Part shown: positions 60,970-64,000 of the stretch, in pieces
Layout of the letters: each line of letters starts with the position of its first letter
Numbering within the stretch: the first letter of the stretch is position 1
From: VBDM01 sp963699535
GTDB lineage: Bacteria; Pseudomonadota; Gammaproteobacteria; Burkholderiales; SG8-39
Direction: 5' to 3'
Assembly: GCA_963699535.1 (NCBI GenBank)
Contig: CAVOUJ010000046.1
Span: 1 to 64,000, forward strand
Length of the DNA: 64,000 nt
Notes under the pieces: generated by a model
What the model was told of the DNA's origin: nothing
Seen by the model: the letters and a program-made list of their open reading frames with translations, nothing else
Databases searched by the model: none
Program-made: the position numbers and the translations under genes

Positions 60970-61673
60970 GCGCGATCCTCAGAGCGAACGAGCTCGTGAC
61001 CGGATACGGCCTGGGCGCGGTGATTCACGGCGTATCCCTGGAGATCGAGGCAGGCGAAGCCGTGTGCCTGCTCGGGCGCAACGGCGCGGGCAAGAGCACG
61101 ACGCTGAAGAGCATCATCGGCCTTGTGCCGCCGCGCACCGGCAAAGTCGAATTCATGGGACAAGAGATCACGAGGCGCCCGGCTTTCAAAATCGCTCGGC
61201 TCGGCGTCGGCTACATCCCCGACGACCGGCGCATCTTCGCGGAGCTCACCGTCGAGGAGAACCTGATGATCGTCCGGCGTGTCACGCGCCGCGAGGGACA
61301 CTGGACGCTCGAGCGCGTGTACCGCCTCTTCCCGGTCCTGGACGAGCTGCGCGACAAGCACGGCACGGGTCTTTCGGGCGGGGAGCAGAAGATGCTCGCC
61401 ATCGGCCGGGCCCTCATGGGCAATCCGAGCCTTCTCATCCTGGACGAGCCGTCGGAGGGCCTTTCCCCCTTGATGGTCAAGACGCTGATCGAGGCGATCA
61501 CCCAGATCCGGAAGGAAGGCGTGACGCTGCTCATCGCCGACCAGAACGTCAAGTTCGCGCGCCGCGTGGGCAGCCGCGGCTACGTCATGGAAGAGGGCCA
61601 CATCCGTTATTCGGGCGGCCTCGAGGAGCTGTGGGCGAACGAGCAGATCGTCCGGCGCTACCTGGCGGTCTAG
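60966..61673 (+). CDS. livF: LivF-type ABC ATPase
   Basis: The 235-residue ATPase starts with GTG at 60966, overlapping livG by four bases. Walker A is GRNGAGKST, the signature is LSGGEQKMLAIGRAL and Walker B is LLILDEPSEGLSP. It ends the importer operon and is convergent with the helix-hairpin-helix gene. Confidence 0.95.
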   Translation: MSAILRANELVTGYGLGAVIHGVSLEIEAGEAVCLLGRNGAGKSTTLKSIIGLVPPRTGKVEFMGQEITRRPAFKIARLGVGYIPDDRRIFAELTVEENLMIVRRVTRREGHWTLERVYRLFPVLDELRDKHGTGLSGGEQKMLAIGRALMGNPSLLILDEPSEGLSPLMVKTLIEAITQIRKEGVTLLIADQNVKFARRVGSRGYVMEEGHIRYSGGLEELWANEQIVRRYLAV

Positions 61674-61692
61674 AGCGACCGCTCGCGGCACG

Positions 61693-62601
61693 CTACGCCG
61701 CCGCGCTCTCGTCATAGAGCCCGCGGCACTCCTCTTCCCGTCCGCGAACGACCCTTCTCCCCGCAAGCGAGCCGCGGGTCTCGGTCACAACGGTGCGCTG
61801 GCGCTCGACGTGATCGCTGTCATAGAAATAGATGACCGCCCAATCGCGCACCCGCTTCAGCTTGTGCGCGAGCGCCGTGTTCGAATACAGCGCCGTGAAG
61901 TGCCACTCGCCGCGCCGGGCGTGGAGCACGGGCAGCCACGAGTCCTTGCCGGGATTGAAACGCCTCGGCGCGATCGTTTGCAGCTGCCCGGCCTCGGCCT
62001 TGCGGCGGTACTCGCGATCCACGTCGAGGAGCAAATCGACTCCGGGCTCTCTCGACAAGTCTTCCGGCGCGCGGCTCCGCGGCACCCGCAGCCGGCCCAG
62101 CATGCGGTCCAGGGCCGCGCGCCACGCCGCCGCGCGGCGCGCCCCGACGCCATGAACGCTCTCCAGGCTGCCGTCGTTGGCCGCCGTCTCGAGGCCCTCG
62201 AGCGTGTCGATGTGCAGCGTGTCGTGAATGCGCTTCGCCAGCTCCGGCCCCATCCCGGGCACCGACCGGAACAGCCGCTCCGGGTCGGTCGTGCCGCGCA
62301 AGCGCTCGAGCTGGCCCCAGCGCGTCGTGATCAGCATCTCCGCAATCGCGGCGGCGATCCCCGCGCCGATGTTCGGCAAGGCGTCGAGCCCCTTGACGCC
62401 TTCGGAATCGAAGATCGCGCGCAGGCTGCCTGGAAGCTGTGCCACGGTATCGGCCGCTTTCCGGTAAGCGCCCGCGCGGAAGGGGTTCGCGCCTTGCGCA
62501 TGCAGGAGTTCCGCCGCCTCCCGGAGCTTTTCGGCGATTTGCCGGTTTTCTGGAGGAACCGGTTTGCGTTCAGCGCTCACGGGATTTTCCGATACCAGCA
62601 T
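61693..62601 (-). CDS. Helix-hairpin-helix protein resembling the PolX N-terminal region
   Basis: The 302-residue product has a pol-beta-like 8-kDa helical domain (IAEKLREAAELLHAQGANPF, RAGAYRKAADTVAQLPG) and helix-hairpin-helix motifs (LDALPNIGAGIAAAIAEML, FRSVPGMGPELAKRIHD, LESVHGVGARRAAAW). The C-terminal part keeps a DLLLDVDREY strand but has no PHP nuclease domain and not the full polymerase palm. It may bind gapped DNA. ATG 62601 is preceded by AGGAAGG and by a perfect FNR box. Confidence 0.75.
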   Translation of the reverse strand: MLVSENPVSAERKPVPPENRQIAEKLREAAELLHAQGANPFRAGAYRKAADTVAQLPGSLRAIFDSEGVKGLDALPNIGAGIAAAIAEMLITTRWGQLERLRGTTDPERLFRSVPGMGPELAKRIHDTLHIDTLEGLETAANDGSLESVHGVGARRAAAWRAALDRMLGRLRVPRSRAPEDLSREPGVDLLLDVDREYRRKAEAGQLQTIAPRRFNPGKDSWLPVLHARRGEWHFTALYSNTALAHKLKRVRDWAVIYFYDSDHVERQRTVVTETRGSLAGRRVVRGREEECRGLYDESAAA

Positions 62602-62623
62602 CACAAGGCCCCCTTCCTGCCCA

Positions 62624-62664
62624 AGCCTAGTCGGGACGCCCGTGGCCGGATTGATTCAGATCAA
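62624..62664 (-). promoter_or_regulatory. Second perfect FNR/ANR box, oriented to the HhH gene
   Basis: TTGATTCAGATCAA (62651-62664) fits the FNR consensus perfectly. On the minus strand a TAGGCT (62624-62629) lies 31 bases from the box centre, the same geometry as at narK, giving a start of transcription about 15 bases before the HhH gene. The symmetric box could also act towards the transglycosylase. Confidence 0.65.
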
Positions 62665-62743
62665 TACGGAGATCTGCAATCGTTGCATGCTGATTCTGTT
62701 GGATTTCCGAACTAGGGCGGAATCCCGAGTCCGGGAGCGAATC

Positions 62744-63487
62744 ATGAGTTGCGACTTGAGAGAGTTGTCGCATCCATGCCAAAGGGGCGAACAGGCCCGC
62801 GGAGGGAGTCTCGCACCCCCGGTGAATCCCCTTTGGTCCCGAGCGCTTTCCTCTTTCTCCCAGGCGCTGAACCGGATCCTGCTCGCCGTCGGATTCGGTG
62901 CGGTGCTGCTCGGGCCTATCGAGGACTGGCAGGCGGTGTCCTGGCAGGACGCGGTTTCATCTTTCTCGTCCGTCGAGCGCGCTAGCGCCGAGACCCCGCC
63001 CGTCCAGTCCCTCAACTCGGGCAATCCGGAATTGCGCGAGCTTGCGGTCCATCTGTCGTAGCGATACCGGGTCGCGCTCGACTCGACCGAGGAATGGGTG
63101 AGCGATGCGTACGACACCGGCATCAGGCTCGGCCTCGATCCCCTGCTGATCCTCGCGGTGATCGCAATCGAATCGAGCTTCAACCCGATCGCGCAGAGCT
63201 CTGCCGGAGCGATGGGCCTCATGCAAGTGGTCCCGCGCTACCATGAGAACACGCTCGAAGAGCACGGCGCGAGTGGCATGCTCCTGGACCCTGCTGTCAA
63301 CATTGTCGTGGGCGCACGCATCCTCAAACGCTATATCGACCATACCGGCAGCCTTGAATCGGGCCTGCAGTACTACAACGGCGCGCGTCCGGACAGGTCA
63401 CGCAAGTATGCAAACAAGGTCATTGCTGAAAGGGACCGGTTGCGGAATGTCGCGGACCGACCCGAGCCGCTGTCCTCCGCGTTCTGA
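62744..63487 (+). pseudogene. Lytic transglycosylase with an in-frame amber codon
   Basis: The single frame encodes about 247 residues: an N-terminal hydrophobic anchor (LNRILLAVGFGAVLLG) and a C-terminal SLT domain (LDPLLILAVIAIESSFNPIA with the catalytic Glu, then SSAGAMGLMQVVPRYH and LESGLQYYNGA). A TAG at 63059-63061 interrupts it between VHLS and RYRVALDS without any frame change. A CAG-to-TAG change would explain it. The domain cleaves peptidoglycan glycans in the periplasm. It could be a recent nonsense mutation or a base error. Confidence 0.8.
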
Positions 63488-63588
63488 GTCCCGTTGGCCT
63501 GCGGCGATGAATCGCGCAAGCAGGCGGTAGAATGCGGGCGGCCTCAAGTCGCAGGCCGCCCAACCTTGTCTCACCCGGAGGAAAGACC

Positions 63589-64000
63589 ATGCAGACCTTG
63601 AAGTCACTCGCATTCCTGACAGCGTTGCTCTCCGCTGCCGGCGGCGCCGCTGCGCAAGGATCCAAGCCGCTGGAACTGATCGCATTTGGCGGCGGCGGCA
63701 ACTGGCCGATCTGGGCGGCGCAGGAAAGGGGTCTTTTCGCGGAGAACGGAATCGCCGTGAAGCTTTCCTTCACACCGAATTCAGTCGAGCAGATCCGCAA
63801 TCTGATGAACGGGACTTACGACCTCGGCACTACCGCGTACGACAATGTCGTGGCCTACCAGGAAGGGCAAGGAGAGACCGAGCTGCCGACGCAACCCGAC
63901 CTGTTCGCCTTCATGGGCGGCTACTCCGGCTCGCTGCGCTTCGTGACCCAGCCAAACATCAAGACCTACGCCGATCTCAAGGGCAAGACGGTCGGCGTGG
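63589..64000 (+). CDS. NMT1/SsuA-type periplasmic binding protein (partial)
   Basis: The first 137 residues run off the right edge. A signal peptide (LAFLTALLSAAGGAAAQ) is followed by the NMT1/THI5-like fold: WPIWAAQERGLFAENGIAVK, NLMNGTYDLGTTAYDNVVAY and YADLKGKTVGV. These receptors serve ABC importers for sulfonates, nitrate or thiamin precursors; the ligand is not inferable. An CCGGAGGAAAG ribosome site precedes the ATG. Confidence 0.88.
   Translation, partial: MQTLKSLAFLTALLSAAGGAAAQGSKPLELIAFGGGGNWPIWAAQERGLFAENGIAVKLSFTPNSVEQIRNLMNGTYDLGTTAYDNVVAYQEGQGETELPTQPDLFAFMGGYSGSLRFVTQPNIKTYADLKGKTVGV

Overview
The window is high-GC bacterial DNA, most likely from a betaproteobacterium. The evidence is the gene order suhB / trmJ–cysE–iscR–iscS–iscU–iscA–hscB–hscA–fdx–iscX, a narK–narGHJI–ppiC nitrate respiration cluster, a Bug-family (TctC) periplasmic receptor and several ABC importers for organic acids, amino acids and peptides. 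There is no rRNA, complete tRNA, CRISPR array, transposase, integrase or recognisable phage gene. It looks like an ordinary chromosome, probably a metagenome contig: many conserved genes carry single-base frame breaks, several of them beside homopolymers or G/C runs, which points to sequencing or assembly error more than to real decay.

Layout. 1–3650: a truncated MarR-type regulator abuts the 3' half of a frame-broken mfd, then a membrane protein, serB (two frame breaks) and the 3' part of a tRNA-Glu gene. 3860–11165: Hsp20, a SagB-type nitroreductase, small membrane proteins, two alpha/beta hydrolases, a Bug receptor and a GlcG/HbpS-type protein. 11289–19809: an MFS transporter, a four-gene ABC importer of the Ugp/carbohydrate class, a secreted sugar dehydrogenase-like lipoprotein and a glycerophosphodiester phosphodiesterase. 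20200–31900: a divergent calcineurin-like phosphoesterase, a PNPOx-like/LysR divergent pair, malic enzyme, an exported RidA-like protein, a beta-barrel protein, a rhodanese and a membrane-anchored winged-helix/TPR regulator divergent from a TPR protein. 32045–34389: CHAD, Nudix, SixA and a small DUF3562-like protein, tightly packed. 34391–36319: an aromatic-ring FAD monooxygenase and a small unknown protein.

36440–45593 is the nitrate respiration operon: a perfect FNR/ANR box and a correctly spaced -10 element precede narK, followed by narG, narH, narJ, narI and a parvulin isomerase. 45612–52764 is the complete Isc iron-sulfur assembly cluster on the minus strand, with cysE and trmJ upstream. 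Two 25-nt IscR type-1-like sites are visible, one over the iscR promoter and one over a strong-looking cysE promoter; this ties cysteine supply to Fe-S demand. 53626–61673 holds a dipeptide-type ABC importer (no ATPase visible) and a complete branched-chain amino-acid-type importer with its own promoter and an internal terminator after the binding-protein gene.

61693–64000: a helix-hairpin-helix protein resembling the DNA-binding part of PolX, preceded by a second perfect FNR box with the same box-to-(-10) geometry as narK; a lytic transglycosylase interrupted by one in-frame amber codon; and the start of an NMT1/SsuA-type binding protein running off the window. The most notable points are the cysE IscR site, the FNR-controlled PolX-like protein, the tRNA-Glu fragment, the CHAD–Nudix–SixA group and the RidA homologue lacking the catalytic arginine. 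I did not find a convincing wholly new multi-gene system.
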